DNA from: Verrucomicrobia bacterium UBA4286
GTDB lineage: Bacteria > Verrucomicrobiota > Kiritimatiellia > RFP12 > UBA1067
DNA length: 17,872 nucleotides
Direction: 5' to 3'
Assembly (NCBI GenBank): GCA_002395905.1
Contig: DGVK01000082.1
Location: 477-18,348, forward strand
Positions 1-7,777 of this stretch are shown here, piece after piece (position 1 is the stretch's first letter; every line of letters begins with the position of its first letter). The translations under genes and the position numbers were made by a program. The notes under the pieces are model-generated. The model saw only the letters and a program-made list of their open reading frames with translations, was not told the DNA's origin and did not search any database.

Positions 1-647
1 CATACTTCGGCCGCCTCTTCGAACCTGTGCGTCTGCCGGGAGGGTCGATAGCGTTCGACTCCATAGTGCCGTCGATGCTGGCGACTCTGCCGGATGTTCT
101 CATCGCGCTCGTGGTTCTGCTTGTCCTCTCGGCGTCGATGTCGACCCTCGCCAGCCTTGTCCTGACCTCGGCCTCGACGCTCACGCTCGACATAATCTAC
201 CGTGACAAAGCGAGCGGCGAGGGAGAGGTCGCCGCCGGACAGCTCGATGACTCTGTGGCGGCGAAGATCGAGCGGCGCAAGGTTGTCGTCATGCGCGTTC
301 TCATACTCTTCTTCATCGCGCTCTCGCTCATGATAGCGCTCAATCCGCCGACGTTCATCGCGCAGCTCATGGGCGTGTCGTGGGGAGCGCTCGCGGGCGC
401 GTTTCTTGCGCCGTTCATGCTGGGCCTCTATTCGCGGCGTGTGACGCGCTTTTCGGTGTGGGCGTGCTTTGCATGGGGCGTCGGGCTCACGGTCGTGAAC
501 ATGCTGCTCGGCAATCCGGTGAACCCGATAGACTGCGGCGCGCTGGCGATGCTCGGCGGCTTCGTCGTCGTGCCGCTTGCGAGCCTTTTGAGCCCGAGCC
601 TCCCCGGTGCGTATGTGGACAGGATCTTCAAGTGCTACGCGAAGTGA
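1..647 (+). CDS. Sodium:solute symporter (SSF/SSS family), C-terminal part, 5' truncated by window edge
   Basis: The reading frame is open from base 3 at the window edge, so only the last 214 residues are present. The visible part begins near the end of a transmembrane helix followed by a helix rich in small and hydroxyl residues (SASMSTLASLVLTSASTL, about 110-180) ending in LDIIY. This is the typical SSF segment that contributes Ser/Thr ligands to the Na2 site in LeuT-fold symporters, followed by the conserved Asp. At least three more hydrophobic helices follow, and the chain ends in a short basic tail. Family knowledge: these inner-membrane proteins import sugars, sugar acids or other solutes with Na+. 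The substrate cannot be read here. The stop TGA overlaps the GTG start of the GH95-like gene, so the two are probably co-translated, which hints at a glycan-derived substrate (inference). Confidence 0.88.
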   Translation, partial: YFGRLFEPVRLPGGSIAFDSIVPSMLATLPDVLIALVVLLVLSASMSTLASLVLTSASTLTLDIIYRDKASGEGEVAAGQLDDSVAAKIERRKVVVMRVLILFFIALSLMIALNPPTFIAQLMGVSWGALAGAFLAPFMLGLYSRRVTRFSVWACFAWGVGLTVVNMLLGNPVNPIDCGALAMLGGFVVVPLASLLSPSLPGAYVDRIFKCYAK

Positions 648-2419
648 AAAAAGCCCTCTCCATCATGCTCGCGGCGGCGCTCGCCGCGTGCCGCCTCGCC
701 GCGGCGCAGGTCACTGTCATAGAAGCGTCGGCTCCTGCGCGCGACTGGCGTCATTCATCGCTCACCGGCAACGGAACGCTCGGCGCGATGGTCGAGGGGC
801 ATGTGGCGGACGAACTGATCCATTTGAGCCATGCGCGTCTCTACATGCCGATGGATCCCGAACTGGATAAAGGCGCGCGCGATCCGTTCATGGCGGCATG
901 CGACCTCAAGATATGCACAGGGATCGAGACCTGGTCGGACTACCGCCGGCAGACGCTTCTGCGCACCGGAGAGTGCGTCGTTGAGGCGACGGACGGCGAC
1001 GGCCGCCGCTACAGGCGCAGGGTGTTCGCGTCGCGGCCCGACGCCGTGATAGCGATAAAGATCGAGGACGACGCCAGGCGCGAGGCGTTCTTTACGCTCG
1101 ACGCGATCCCCATAGACGGCTATCGCGACGCAAAGACTTTCGAGACCGGAGTGAGACGTTTCGAGGCTGGCAAACGCGAAGGATGCCTTTACTACCGCTG
1201 CGAGTTTTCGAACCGCAACCAGTGGAACGATCTCGCGGGATACGTCGTCGCGCTGGCTGCGGGGAAGGGGAAGCAAGAGGCGTTCGTCGCGATTGAGCCT
1301 GTTCTGAAAGACCCTCTCGCGCCCGATCCGTTCCCCGCCATGCGCAAACGTCTCGCCGCGGCCGTCGCCGACGGATACGAGACGCTGCTTTCGCGCCACG
1401 CGCCTGCGCAGGGGGCGATCTTTTCGCGTGTGTCGCTCGACCTCGACTGCGACGACCCGCGCACAGGACGCTGCTTCGCGGCCGGACGCTACAACATAAT
1501 CTCGTCATCGGGCGACGACCATGTGCCGAATCTCCAGGGGCTGTGGGCCGCGTCGTGGAGCGAGCCGTGGGGAGCGGTCTACCGCGAAAGCGGCCACCTG
1601 CCCTGCGCGACGGCTTTCTACAACCGCGGCGACACGACCGAGTTCAACGAGTGCCTTCTCAAGTGGATGGAGCGCAAGGTTAAAGACCCGCGCCACGCCC
1701 ACCACAAGACGTGGCGGCTGCCGTACCGTCTCATGGACGGCTACCGCCACACACTCGACGCCGGCTGGTTGAAGCGTATCGAGCAGATCGTCAAGGATGG
1801 CGGCGCAAGGCCCGCGCCTTCGGCGGACGATCCCGACGCGCTTATCGACGCGCTCTTCGACGACCGCCCGCCGGAGATAGTCACGAACGCCGCGCTCACC
1901 GCCGTCGTGCGCGCGACAATAGCCGAGAGACTCGAAGGCGACGGACATTCCATGAAGGCGCTCGACTGGACGAGGCTCGGGCTCGCCGCATGCAAGCTTA
2001 TGGACGCAGCCTCGGCGGAGAAGTGCCTCGCGCGTCTTACCGACGGATACTGGACGGACGGCGGCGGTTCGTTCCATGCCAAAGGCGCGGCGTTCAACAT
2101 GGACGCCTCGGGCGGCTATCCGTATCTCGTGTCGGAGATGCTCGTCCACGCCGAGGACGACGGAGTGTTGTTCATGCCGGCGAAACCTGCCGCATGGCGT
2201 TCGGGAAAGATCAAAGGGCTGCTCCTGCGCGGCGCGGTGCGGCTGGACGAGCTTTCGTGGAACGGCGATGAATGGCGCGCGTCTCTGCGCTTCAAAGACG
2301 GGACGCTCCTGGAACTCACGCAGGCCGATGCGCCGGACGGACGCTATCTCTATAAAGACAGGAAGAACGCCGCGCGTTCAGTGAAAGGCAGGGCCGATGA
2401 GCTGCAGAGTGTCGATTGA
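644..2419 (+). CDS. Secreted GH95-like (alpha-L-fucosidase family) protein, shortened and probably lacking the catalytic residues
   Basis: I start it at GTG 644, whose GTGA overlaps the symporter stop. This gives 591 residues with a clear signal peptide: two Lys, a hydrophobic core, then a possible lipobox LAAC (residues 13-16), so it may be a lipoprotein. An alternative signal-peptidase I site lies after LAAA near residue 21. The N-terminal GH95 sandwich domain is recognisable: GNGTLGAMVEG (42-52), ADELIHLSHARLYMP (55-69), SDYRR and YRRRVFASRPD (123-133). The barrel start GRYNIISSS (281-289) and NLQGLWAASWSEPWG (296-310) also match GH95, as do the C-terminal NMDASGG (485-491) and the LMPAKPAAW-like strand (510-518). 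Two things are odd. Where active family members have Asn-x-Asn after the WG..Y motif, this has Ser316-Gly-His318. The stretch between there and Asp487 is about 170 residues, whereas the B. bifidum AfcA residues (as I recall, Asn421/Asn423, Glu566, Asp766) span about 345, so the part carrying the acid Glu seems absent. It could be a binding protein, a divergent enzyme or a decaying gene; the frame is intact. Confidence 0.78.
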   Translation: MKKALSIMLAAALAACRLAAAQVTVIEASAPARDWRHSSLTGNGTLGAMVEGHVADELIHLSHARLYMPMDPELDKGARDPFMAACDLKICTGIETWSDYRRQTLLRTGECVVEATDGDGRRYRRRVFASRPDAVIAIKIEDDARREAFFTLDAIPIDGYRDAKTFETGVRRFEAGKREGCLYYRCEFSNRNQWNDLAGYVVALAAGKGKQEAFVAIEPVLKDPLAPDPFPAMRKRLAAAVADGYETLLSRHAPAQGAIFSRVSLDLDCDDPRTGRCFAAGRYNIISSSGDDHVPNLQGLWAASWSEPWGAVYRESGHLPCATAFYNRGDTTEFNECLLKWMERKVKDPRHAHHKTWRLPYRLMDGYRHTLDAGWLKRIEQIVKDGGARPAPSADDPDALIDALFDDRPPEIVTNAALTAVVRATIAERLEGDGHSMKALDWTRLGLAACKLMDAASAEKCLARLTDGYWTDGGGSFHAKGAAFNMDASGGYPYLVSEMLVHAEDDGVLFMPAKPAAWRSGKIKGLLLRGAVRLDELSWNGDEWRASLRFKDGTLLELTQADAPDGRYLYKDRKNAARSVKGRADELQSVD

Positions 2420-2873
2420 CGGCAGACTGCCGCCGCATGTGAGGCTTGCGGCGCGCGAACTGAGGCGGGCGGCCGCGTTCTTCGCCGAGAAATCGTCGGC
2501 GCGCGTCGGCGTGCCGTTCCGCGAAGTGTCGATCATCCTGCATGACGACGCGGGAAGCGCCGCCGCCCACAGAGCGGTGATGGACGTCGAAGGCCCGACG
2601 GACGTCATAACGCAGGGTTTTGACGCGATGCCCGGAGAAGAGCCGGGCGTATACGGCGAGTTATATGTGAATTGGGAAAGAGCGGTGGCCGCCGCGCCGG
2701 CGAGAAAAGGGTGGTCGCCTGCGAAGGAGCTTCTCCTTTATGTCGCGCACGGGATGGACCATCTCTCCGGCGCCGACGACCATTCGCCGCGCGACTGCGC
2801 CGCCATGCGCCGCCGCGAGCTGCGGTGGCTCGCCGCGTTCGACAGCGACGGTGCCAGCGGGAGCGGCGCATGA
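2397..2873 (+). CDS. ybeY: Endoribonuclease YbeY (rRNA maturation factor)
   Basis: A 158-residue protein of usual YbeY length. YbeY is a cytoplasmic metal-dependent RNase needed for 16S rRNA 3' maturation and ribosome quality control. The family signs are the SIILHDD strand (45-51), the conserved Arg59 followed by GPTDV (66-70), GELYVNW (87-93), and the zinc motif region AHGMDHLSGADDH (117-129). The His spacing is H118-x3-H122-x6-H129, one residue longer than the usual H-x3-H-x5-H; Asp128 sits where the third His normally falls. The ATG overlaps the end of the GH95-like gene by 23 nt and has AAAGGCAGGG just upstream. The stop overlaps the next start (ATGA). Its position directly before a CorC-type gene matches the ybeY-corC order common in bacteria, which supports the call despite weak similarity in the N-terminal part. 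Confidence 0.9.
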   Translation: MSCRVSIDGRLPPHVRLAARELRRAAAFFAEKSSARVGVPFREVSIILHDDAGSAAAHRAVMDVEGPTDVITQGFDAMPGEEPGVYGELYVNWERAVAAAPARKGWSPAKELLLYVAHGMDHLSGADDHSPRDCAAMRRRELRWLAAFDSDGASGSGA

Positions 2874-4123
2874 CGGTAGTGCTTCTTATAGCGCTCTTCC
2901 TGCTGTCGGCGTTCTTCTCAAGCGCCGAGACGGTTCTTTTCTCGCTTACCGGCGGACAGCGCGCGCGCATCCGCGAGCGCAGCGCCGCCGCAGACCAGCG
3001 AATAGGCCGCTGCCTTTCCGACAAAGCGGTTCTCTTCTCCACAATCCTTGTAGGCAACACGTTCGTCAACTTCGCCATCTCGACGCTCTCCTACTACCTC
3101 TTCTCACGGCTGCTGCCTGGCTTCGGGTGGCTTGTGGTTCCCGTGGTGACGGTTCTTCTTCTCGTCTTCGGCGAGATAACCCCCAAGCGTCTCGCTCTCA
3201 AATACACCGAGCGAATCGCGCCCGCCGTCGCGCGCCTCATATGGTTCTGGCGCGCGGTCCTTACGCCGTTCAACGCCGTGCTGCGGCTTACGTCAAAGGC
3301 GTTCGCGCCTGCGTTGGAACGCGAGCGCCGCGCCCTGTCGGACGATGAACTGGTTTCTGTTATGGAGTCGGCCGCGGCCGACGGCGCGGTCTCGACCGCC
3401 GACGCCGAGATGGTCGAAGGCGTGCTGAGACTTTCGGAGCTTTGCGCCAATGACGAGATGACGCCGCGCGTCGACATAGAGGGTTACGATGTCGACCGCG
3501 ACGAAGCCTTCCTGCGCGACTGCCTTAAGAACGCGAAGCATCACTATCTGCCTGTGTTCAAGCGCACGCCCGACGCGATAGAGGGCGTGATCGACGCGCG
3601 GACGGGCCGCCGCCTCGAGGCGCTTTTCGTGCCAGAGACCGTTACCCTCGACGACCTTCTCGTGACCTTCGCCAAGAGCGGCATGCCGCTCGCGGTTGTC
3701 CTCGACGAATACGGCGGGACTGCGGGCATAATAACGCCGACCGACGTTCTCGAGCTTATCGTGGGGCCGGGCGTTCTCGGCCACGCCAGCCAGGAGCCGC
3801 AGATCGTCCGCAAAGGCCCGAATGAATGGGAGATAGACGCGCGCGCGAGTCTCGATGAAATCAACCGCGCTCTCGACCTCGAGCTGGAGGCAGAAGACGC
3901 CGACCGCCTTTCGGGATGGGTTCAGTTCCACGCCGAGCGCATCCCGCACGTCGGCCAGCAGATCGAGGCCGACGGCTGCCGCGCTACGGTTCTAAGACGC
4001 CGCCGCCGTCGCGTGACGCTTGTGAAGCTTGAGGTTCTCTCGCGTCCGGCGGCCGACACAGACGAGGAGATAATCGCCGAAACCGATGAAGCCGTGGAAC
4101 GCACTGAGGGGGATGATTCATGA
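2870..4123 (+). CDS. CNNM/CorC-HlyC family membrane protein with CBS pair
   Basis: Starts at ATG 2870, overlapping the ybeY stop, with GGGAG upstream; 417 residues. Order of domains: DUF21/CNNM transmembrane domain (about 1-185) with FFSSAET (15-21), VGNTFVNFAIST (61-72) and FGEITPKRLAL (100-110); a CBS pair (about 195-298) with EMTPR (196-200) and LDEYGGTAGIITPTDVLE (278-295); then the CorC_HlyC C-terminal domain (about 305-390). An acidic tail (395-417) ends the chain. Family members sit in the inner membrane and are linked to Mg2+ (and Co2+) efflux; some relatives were named haemolysins. The CBS domains usually sense ATP-Mg. The ybeY-corC pairing is widely conserved. The transported ion here is inferred from the family only. 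Confidence 0.92.
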   Translation: MTVVLLIALFLLSAFFSSAETVLFSLTGGQRARIRERSAAADQRIGRCLSDKAVLFSTILVGNTFVNFAISTLSYYLFSRLLPGFGWLVVPVVTVLLLVFGEITPKRLALKYTERIAPAVARLIWFWRAVLTPFNAVLRLTSKAFAPALERERRALSDDELVSVMESAAADGAVSTADAEMVEGVLRLSELCANDEMTPRVDIEGYDVDRDEAFLRDCLKNAKHHYLPVFKRTPDAIEGVIDARTGRRLEALFVPETVTLDDLLVTFAKSGMPLAVVLDEYGGTAGIITPTDVLELIVGPGVLGHASQEPQIVRKGPNEWEIDARASLDEINRALDLELEAEDADRLSGWVQFHAERIPHVGQQIEADGCRATVLRRRRRRVTLVKLEVLSRPAADTDEEIIAETDEAVERTEGDDS

Positions 4124-4755
4124 GCACGTTTCTTCTTGTCGTCGCGGCGCTTCTGTCGCTCGCCCTCGCCGCTCTGTGCGCAGGAGCAGAGACGGGCTAT
4201 CTGTCTGTGAGCCGCGAGAGGATTCTCCATCTGGCGCGAGAAGGCGGCAGAAAGGCCGCGCTCGTCCAGCGCGCGCTGAAGGAGATGCCGCGCACGATGG
4301 CGATGCTCCTCATAGGCAACAACCTGGCGAGCGTCACCTACTCTGCGTCGACTGCGGCGCTTTCGGCCGCGTTATTCGATAAAGGGTCCGCCGCGAGCCT
4401 CGTATGGGGATTCTTCGCCGCGTTCACGGTGCTTTACGTTTCGGAGTTCATGCCGAAGCTTCTTTTCGCGGCGCGTCCGCTGAGGCGCATTCTTTCTGTT
4501 GCGGACGCTGTGGAGGCTATGTCGTTCGCGCTGAGACCGGCGACGGCGGTCGCGATGAAACTAACCGACCTTTTCATGCCGCGCGGCGAGCAGAAGTACA
4601 GGCTTACGTCGGCCGACCTGCTGCGCATCCTCCAGGACCGAAAGGACGGCGTGTGCCTGTCGGATTTCGAAAGCGCGCTCATAACGCGCATAATCGTCCT
4701 GCGAGTGAAGGGGAAACCCATCACGCCCGAGGCGATTCTCTCCGCCCTGCGCTAG
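4120..4755 (+). CDS. Second CNNM/DUF21 membrane protein without CBS domains
   Basis: Starts at ATG 4120 (ATGA overlap with the preceding stop), with GAGGGGG as Shine-Dalgarno sequence; 211 residues. It is a short paralogue of the gene before it: an N-terminal hydrophobic helix, then AGAETGYLSVSRERI (21-35), IGNNLASVTYSASTA (65-79) and SEFMPKLLFA (108-117), which align with the SSAET, VGNTFVN and GEITPK motifs of its neighbour. After the membrane domain it has only a short soluble tail (about 160-211) where the neighbour has CBS and CorC domains. The tail resembles the linker helix that precedes CBS in the neighbour. The overlap and pairing suggest the two form a heteromer, with the sensing domains supplied by the longer partner (inference). 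It ends 1 nt from the stop of tex on the other strand, leaving no space for a terminator. Confidence 0.85.
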   Translation: MSTFLLVVAALLSLALAALCAGAETGYLSVSRERILHLAREGGRKAALVQRALKEMPRTMAMLLIGNNLASVTYSASTAALSAALFDKGSAASLVWGFFAAFTVLYVSEFMPKLLFAARPLRRILSVADAVEAMSFALRPATAVAMKLTDLFMPRGEQKYRLTSADLLRILQDRKDGVCLSDFESALITRIIVLRVKGKPITPEAILSALR

Positions 4756-4756
4756 G

Positions 4757-7012
4757 CTACAGGCTGGCGAACGGGTTGCACGAAAAGCCCGAGCCAGAGG
4801 ACGGCGCGAACGAAGTGCGTCTTGACGGCCCTCGCGCTCTCGACGCTCCTGCGACCGCGCCTGCGGCAGAGATCGCGCCCGCCCCGGCTGTCGGATGTGT
4901 CTTCGCCGAAAGTGAAATCCTGCCGCGCGCGCGGTCGACGCCGATTACAGTGACCTTGAGCCTGTCGCCCGCTTTCACGACGCTTGCAGGGTCGGTAACG
5001 AAATTGTCGCTAAGCTCCGAGACGTGCACGAGGCCGTCCTGATGGACTCCTATGTCGACGAACGCGCCGAAAGCGGTGACGTTGGTCACGACGCCTTCGA
5101 GCTTCATTCCTTCTTTAACATCCTCTATCTTCGTGACATCGTCGCGGAACTTCGGCGGCTCGAAGACCGCGCGCGGGTCGCGTCCAGGTTTGACCAGTTC
5201 GGCGACGATATCCTTCAAAGTGGGTTCGCCGACGTCATCGGTTATGTAGCGCCTCACGTCTATCTTCTTTGCTGCGGCGGCGTTGCCGACGAGCTGTGCG
5301 ACAGACATCCCCGCGTCGGCCGCCATCCTGTCGACAAGCGCATATCTTTCGGGATGCACCGCCGAAGCGTCGAGCGGATTCGCCGCGCCGCGTATCCTCA
5401 GAAAGCCTGCGCACTGTTCGAATGCCTTCGCGCCGAGGCCTTTCACCTTTTTCAGGTCTTCGCGGGAGCGGAACTTGCCGTTTTCGTTGCGCCATTCGAC
5501 GATGGCCTTTGCGAGGGACGGGCTCACGCCCGAAACGCGCTCTAGAAGGGGGGCGCTTGCGGTGTTGAGTTCCACGCCCACGCCGTTCACGCAGCTCACG
5601 ACGACCTCGTCGAGCTTTGCGCCGAGAAGCGGCTGGTGCACGTCGTGCTGGTACTGGCCGACGCCTATCGCCTTCGGGTCGACCTTCACCAGTTCGGCGA
5701 GAGGATCCTGCAGTCTGCGCCCGATGGAGATCGCGCCGCGCACGGTGAGATCGAGGTCGGGGAATTCCTTGCGCGCGATTTCGCTCGCCGAATATACCGA
5801 GGCTCCCGCCTCGCTCACGCTCACCACCATCGGCGTCGGTATCTCGGGGTGCTGTTCGTGCAGACGCTTGAGCGTCTGGCGCACGAACGACTCGGTTTCT
5901 CGGCCGGCGGTGCCGTTCCCGACGGCGACGGCTTCCGGACGGTACTTGTTCACGATCATCGCGAGAGCCTTGGCCGATTCGTCCGGCTTCTGCTGCGGGA
6001 AGATGACGGTCTTGCCGAGGTATTTGCCTGTCGCGTCCATCATCGCGACCTTGCAGCCGGTTCTTATGCCCGGGTCGATGGCCAGCACAGCCTTTTCTCC
6101 GAGCGGGCTTGCAAGAAGCAGGTGGCGCAGATTCTCGGCGAACACTTCGACTGCGGCGCGGTCGGCCGACATCTTCTTCTCGACGGTAACGTCTATTTCA
6201 CAGCTAGGCGCGAGCAGGCGCTTGTATGCGTCTTCGGCGGCCGTCTCGATCTGCATCACGGCTGGATCGTCCTTTGAGGCGGTCACGCCGCGCGCCTTTT
6301 CTACGAGAGTCATCATGTCCTCGATGACAGGCTTGGAGTCCAAGGCGAGCTTCACCCAGAGAACACCCTCCTTCTGTCCGCGCCTTATCGCGAGATAGCG
6401 ATGGCTCGGAATTGAGGCGACAGGTTCCTCGAAGTCGTAATACTGCTCGAACTTCGTGGGTTCCGTCGGCCTGGGGCTGGCGACCTCGCTCTTCACGACG
6501 CCCTTTGTCGCGAACGCCTGGCGCACGAGCCCGCGCACCTCTGCCATGTCGGCGATGCGCTCAGCGAGAATGTCGCGCGCGAACTGCAGGTCCTCTTCGC
6601 CCGCCTCGAACGGTTCGCCGCGCCAGATTGCATCGGCGAGAGGCTCGAAGCCTTTTTCCTTCGCGATCTGCGCGCGCGTGCGGCGCTTGGGCTTGTAGGG
6701 CTGGTAAAGGTCTTCAAGGGCGCTCTTCTGCCAGCAGTCGGCAATCTTGCCGCGCAGCTCGTCGGTAAGCTTTCCCTGTTCATCGATTGATTTGAGAATC
6801 GTATCCTTGCGCGCTTCAAGTTCGGAGTAGTATTCGAGGCGGTCTTTTATCTTGCCGATCGCCACCTCGTCGAGATTGCCGTGGGCCTCCTTGCGGTAGC
6901 GGGCGATGAAAGGAACGGTGCTGCCGTCGGCGAGAAGCTTTTCCACCGCCGCGACCTGCCTGGAAGTTGCGCCGACTTCGGCGACAATTCTGTTTAGTGC
7001 TTCAGAGTTCAT
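4757..7012 (-). CDS. tex: Tex-family RNA-binding transcription accessory protein
   Basis: 751 residues from the ATG at 7012, close to the 770-780 usual for Tex. Tex binds nucleic acid and associates with the transcription machinery. Domains in order: helical N-terminal part with VPFIARYRKE (33-42) and DLYQPYKPKRRTRA (101-114); YqgF/RuvC-like domain with AIDPGIRTGCK (311-321) and GNGTAGRETE (365-374); helix-hairpin-helix domain with LNTAS (482-486) and GLGAKAFEQCAGFLRI (525-540); S1 domain (about 632-704) with GMKLEGVVTNVTAFGAFVDI and LVHVSEL. A low-complexity Ala/Ser/Gly tail (705-751) follows. An ATG four codons upstream (7024) lies inside the TATAAT box and cannot be transcribed from that promoter, so 7012 is preferred. 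There is no Shine-Dalgarno sequence. The gene is monocistronic and divergent from rubrerythrin. Confidence 0.95.
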   Translation of the reverse strand: MNSEALNRIVAEVGATSRQVAAVEKLLADGSTVPFIARYRKEAHGNLDEVAIGKIKDRLEYYSELEARKDTILKSIDEQGKLTDELRGKIADCWQKSALEDLYQPYKPKRRTRAQIAKEKGFEPLADAIWRGEPFEAGEEDLQFARDILAERIADMAEVRGLVRQAFATKGVVKSEVASPRPTEPTKFEQYYDFEEPVASIPSHRYLAIRRGQKEGVLWVKLALDSKPVIEDMMTLVEKARGVTASKDDPAVMQIETAAEDAYKRLLAPSCEIDVTVEKKMSADRAAVEVFAENLRHLLLASPLGEKAVLAIDPGIRTGCKVAMMDATGKYLGKTVIFPQQKPDESAKALAMIVNKYRPEAVAVGNGTAGRETESFVRQTLKRLHEQHPEIPTPMVVSVSEAGASVYSASEIARKEFPDLDLTVRGAISIGRRLQDPLAELVKVDPKAIGVGQYQHDVHQPLLGAKLDEVVVSCVNGVGVELNTASAPLLERVSGVSPSLAKAIVEWRNENGKFRSREDLKKVKGLGAKAFEQCAGFLRIRGAANPLDASAVHPERYALVDRMAADAGMSVAQLVGNAAAAKKIDVRRYITDDVGEPTLKDIVAELVKPGRDPRAVFEPPKFRDDVTKIEDVKEGMKLEGVVTNVTAFGAFVDIGVHQDGLVHVSELSDNFVTDPASVVKAGDRLKVTVIGVDRARGRISLSAKTHPTAGAGAISAAGAVAGASRARGPSRRTSFAPSSGSGFSCNPFASL

Positions 7013-7030
7013 CAGGCCGCACATTATACC
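7012..7030 (-). promoter_or_regulatory. Extended -10 promoter of tex, near-leaderless
   Basis: On the minus strand, TATGGTATAAT is present with TATAAT at 7028-7023 and TGG just before it. Ten bases separate the box from ATG 7012. If transcription starts about 7 nt past the box, the leader is only 3-4 nt. No convincing -35 was seen at the usual distance, which fits an extended -10 promoter. Confidence 0.72.
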
Positions 7031-7140
7031 ATATTTTGTGCCGTATGGCCGGACTGCGCCCTATAAGTAGTCTCAGGCGGCGTGCCGAGCCAACGCGGAC
7101 GTTCTTTCGGCTTCTGGCGCCGCGCGGCAGGGAGCGGATG
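7031..7140. other. Divergent tex / rubrerythrin intergenic region with two short palindromes
   Basis: This stretch holds no gene. An imperfect palindrome, GCCGA-gcc-AACG-cgga-CGTT-ctt-TCGGC, occupies 7084-7111, and a perfect 10-base palindrome GCCGCGCGGC lies at 7119-7128, where the -35 of the rubrerythrin promoter would fall. Either could be an operator for a regulator of oxidative-stress genes, but short GC-rich palindromes are common by chance in such DNA. Confidence 0.3.
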
Positions 7141-7145
7141 TTTTT

Positions 7146-7153
7146 GGTATAAT
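7146..7153 (+). promoter_or_regulatory. Extended -10 promoter of rubrerythrin
   Basis: TTGGTATAAT, with the TATAAT hexamer at 7148-7153 and TGG directly upstream. It leaves 47 nt to the ATG, so the transcript has a leader of about 40 nt. No clear -35 is visible 16-18 nt upstream; a GC palindrome lies there instead. Confidence 0.75.
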
Positions 7154-7186
7154 ATCGTCGCAAACAAACCACTGGAAACCAACAGC

Positions 7187-7193
7187 AAAGGAG
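7187..7193 (+). promoter_or_regulatory. Strong Shine-Dalgarno site of rubrerythrin
   Basis: AAAGGAG lies 7 nt before ATG 7201, in an A-rich leader. It contrasts with the neighbouring xseB and tex starts, which lack such a site. Confidence 0.85.
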
Positions 7194-7200
7194 TCGGTAA

Positions 7201-7734
7201 ATGGAACTCAAAGGATCAAAGACGGAGAAAAACCTCATGGCGGCGTTCGCCGGAGAATCGCAGGCTCGCAACAAGTACGACTACTTCGCCTCGCGCGCGA
7301 AGAAGGACGGCTACGAGCAGATTGCAGCGATTTTCCAGGAGACCGCGCTTAACGAGAAGGAGCACGCCAAGCTATGGTTCAAGGAGCTCGGCGGCATCGG
7401 CGACACCCCTGCGAATCTTCTCGCGGCGGCGGCGGGCGAGCACGAGGAATGGACCGGTATGTACAAGCGTTTCTCCGAGGAGGCCAAGGCCGAGGGCTTC
7501 GACCGCCTCGCCGATCTCTTCGCGAAGGTCGCGGAGATCGAACGGCATCACGAAGAGCGCTACCGCAAGCTCGCCGGAAACATCGAGACGGGCGAGGTCT
7601 GGGTGAGAATAGGTGTCAACCGCTGGCAGTGCCGCAACTGCGGCGCGATCGTCGAAGGCGAGAAAGCCCCCGAGCTTTGTCCCGTCTGCGCCCACCCCAA
7701 GGCCTACTTCCAGGTGGAGCCGCAAAACTACTGA
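7201..7734 (+). CDS. rbr: Rubrerythrin (diiron peroxidase)
   Basis: 177 residues, normal length for classical rubrerythrin: a cytoplasmic protein that reduces hydrogen peroxide in anaerobes using a diiron site fed by a rubredoxin-like iron centre. The four-helix domain carries the ligand motifs GESQARNKY (Glu19), NEKEHAK (Glu52, His55), GEHEEW (Glu80, Glu83) and [10 protein letters not shown] (Glu114, His117). The C-terminal rubredoxin-like domain has CRNCG (Cys144, Cys147) and CPVC (Cys160, Cys163), all ligands present. It has its own promoter and a strong Shine-Dalgarno site and appears to be monocistronic, since xseB has its own promoter 30 nt after the stop. Its presence suggests an anaerobic or microaerophilic host exposed to transient oxidants. 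Confidence 0.96.
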   Translation: MELKGSKTEKNLMAAFAGESQARNKYDYFASRAKKDGYEQIAAIFQETALNEKEHAKLWFKELGGIGDTPANLLAAAAGEHEEWTGMYKRFSEEAKAEGFDRLADLFAKVAEIERHHEERYRKLAGNIETGEVWVRIGVNRWQCRNCGAIVEGEKAPELCPVCAHPKAYFQVEPQNY

Positions 7735-7740
7735 CGGCGT

Positions 7741-7777
7741 TTGAACGGTCGGCGGAGTTATGGTATAATAGCCGCCG
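7741..7777 (+). promoter_or_regulatory. Promoter of the xseB operon, leaderless architecture
   Basis: This is the most complete promoter in the window: TTGAAC at 7741-7746 as -35, a 17-nt spacer, and ATGGTATAAT with TATAAT at 7764-7769. Only 8 nt separate the box from ATG 7778. An in-frame TAG (7769-7771) overlaps the box and no other start codon lies between, so translation must start at 7778, at or within about 1-2 nt of the predicted transcript 5' end. Confidence 0.82.

Noticed and set aside
380..643. Longer upstream start for the GH95-like protein
   Set aside because: The extension runs through the symporter gene in another frame, has no domain match, and would place the signal peptide in mid-protein.
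7013..7024. ATG at 7024 as the tex start
   Set aside because: Its first base lies inside the TATAAT box, upstream of any start of transcription from that promoter; ATG 7012 fits.
7735..7763. Intrinsic terminator after rubrerythrin
   Set aside because: The short GC-rich segments between the rubrerythrin stop and the xseB -10 box form no convincing hairpin and lack a following T-tract; part of the stretch is the xseB -35.
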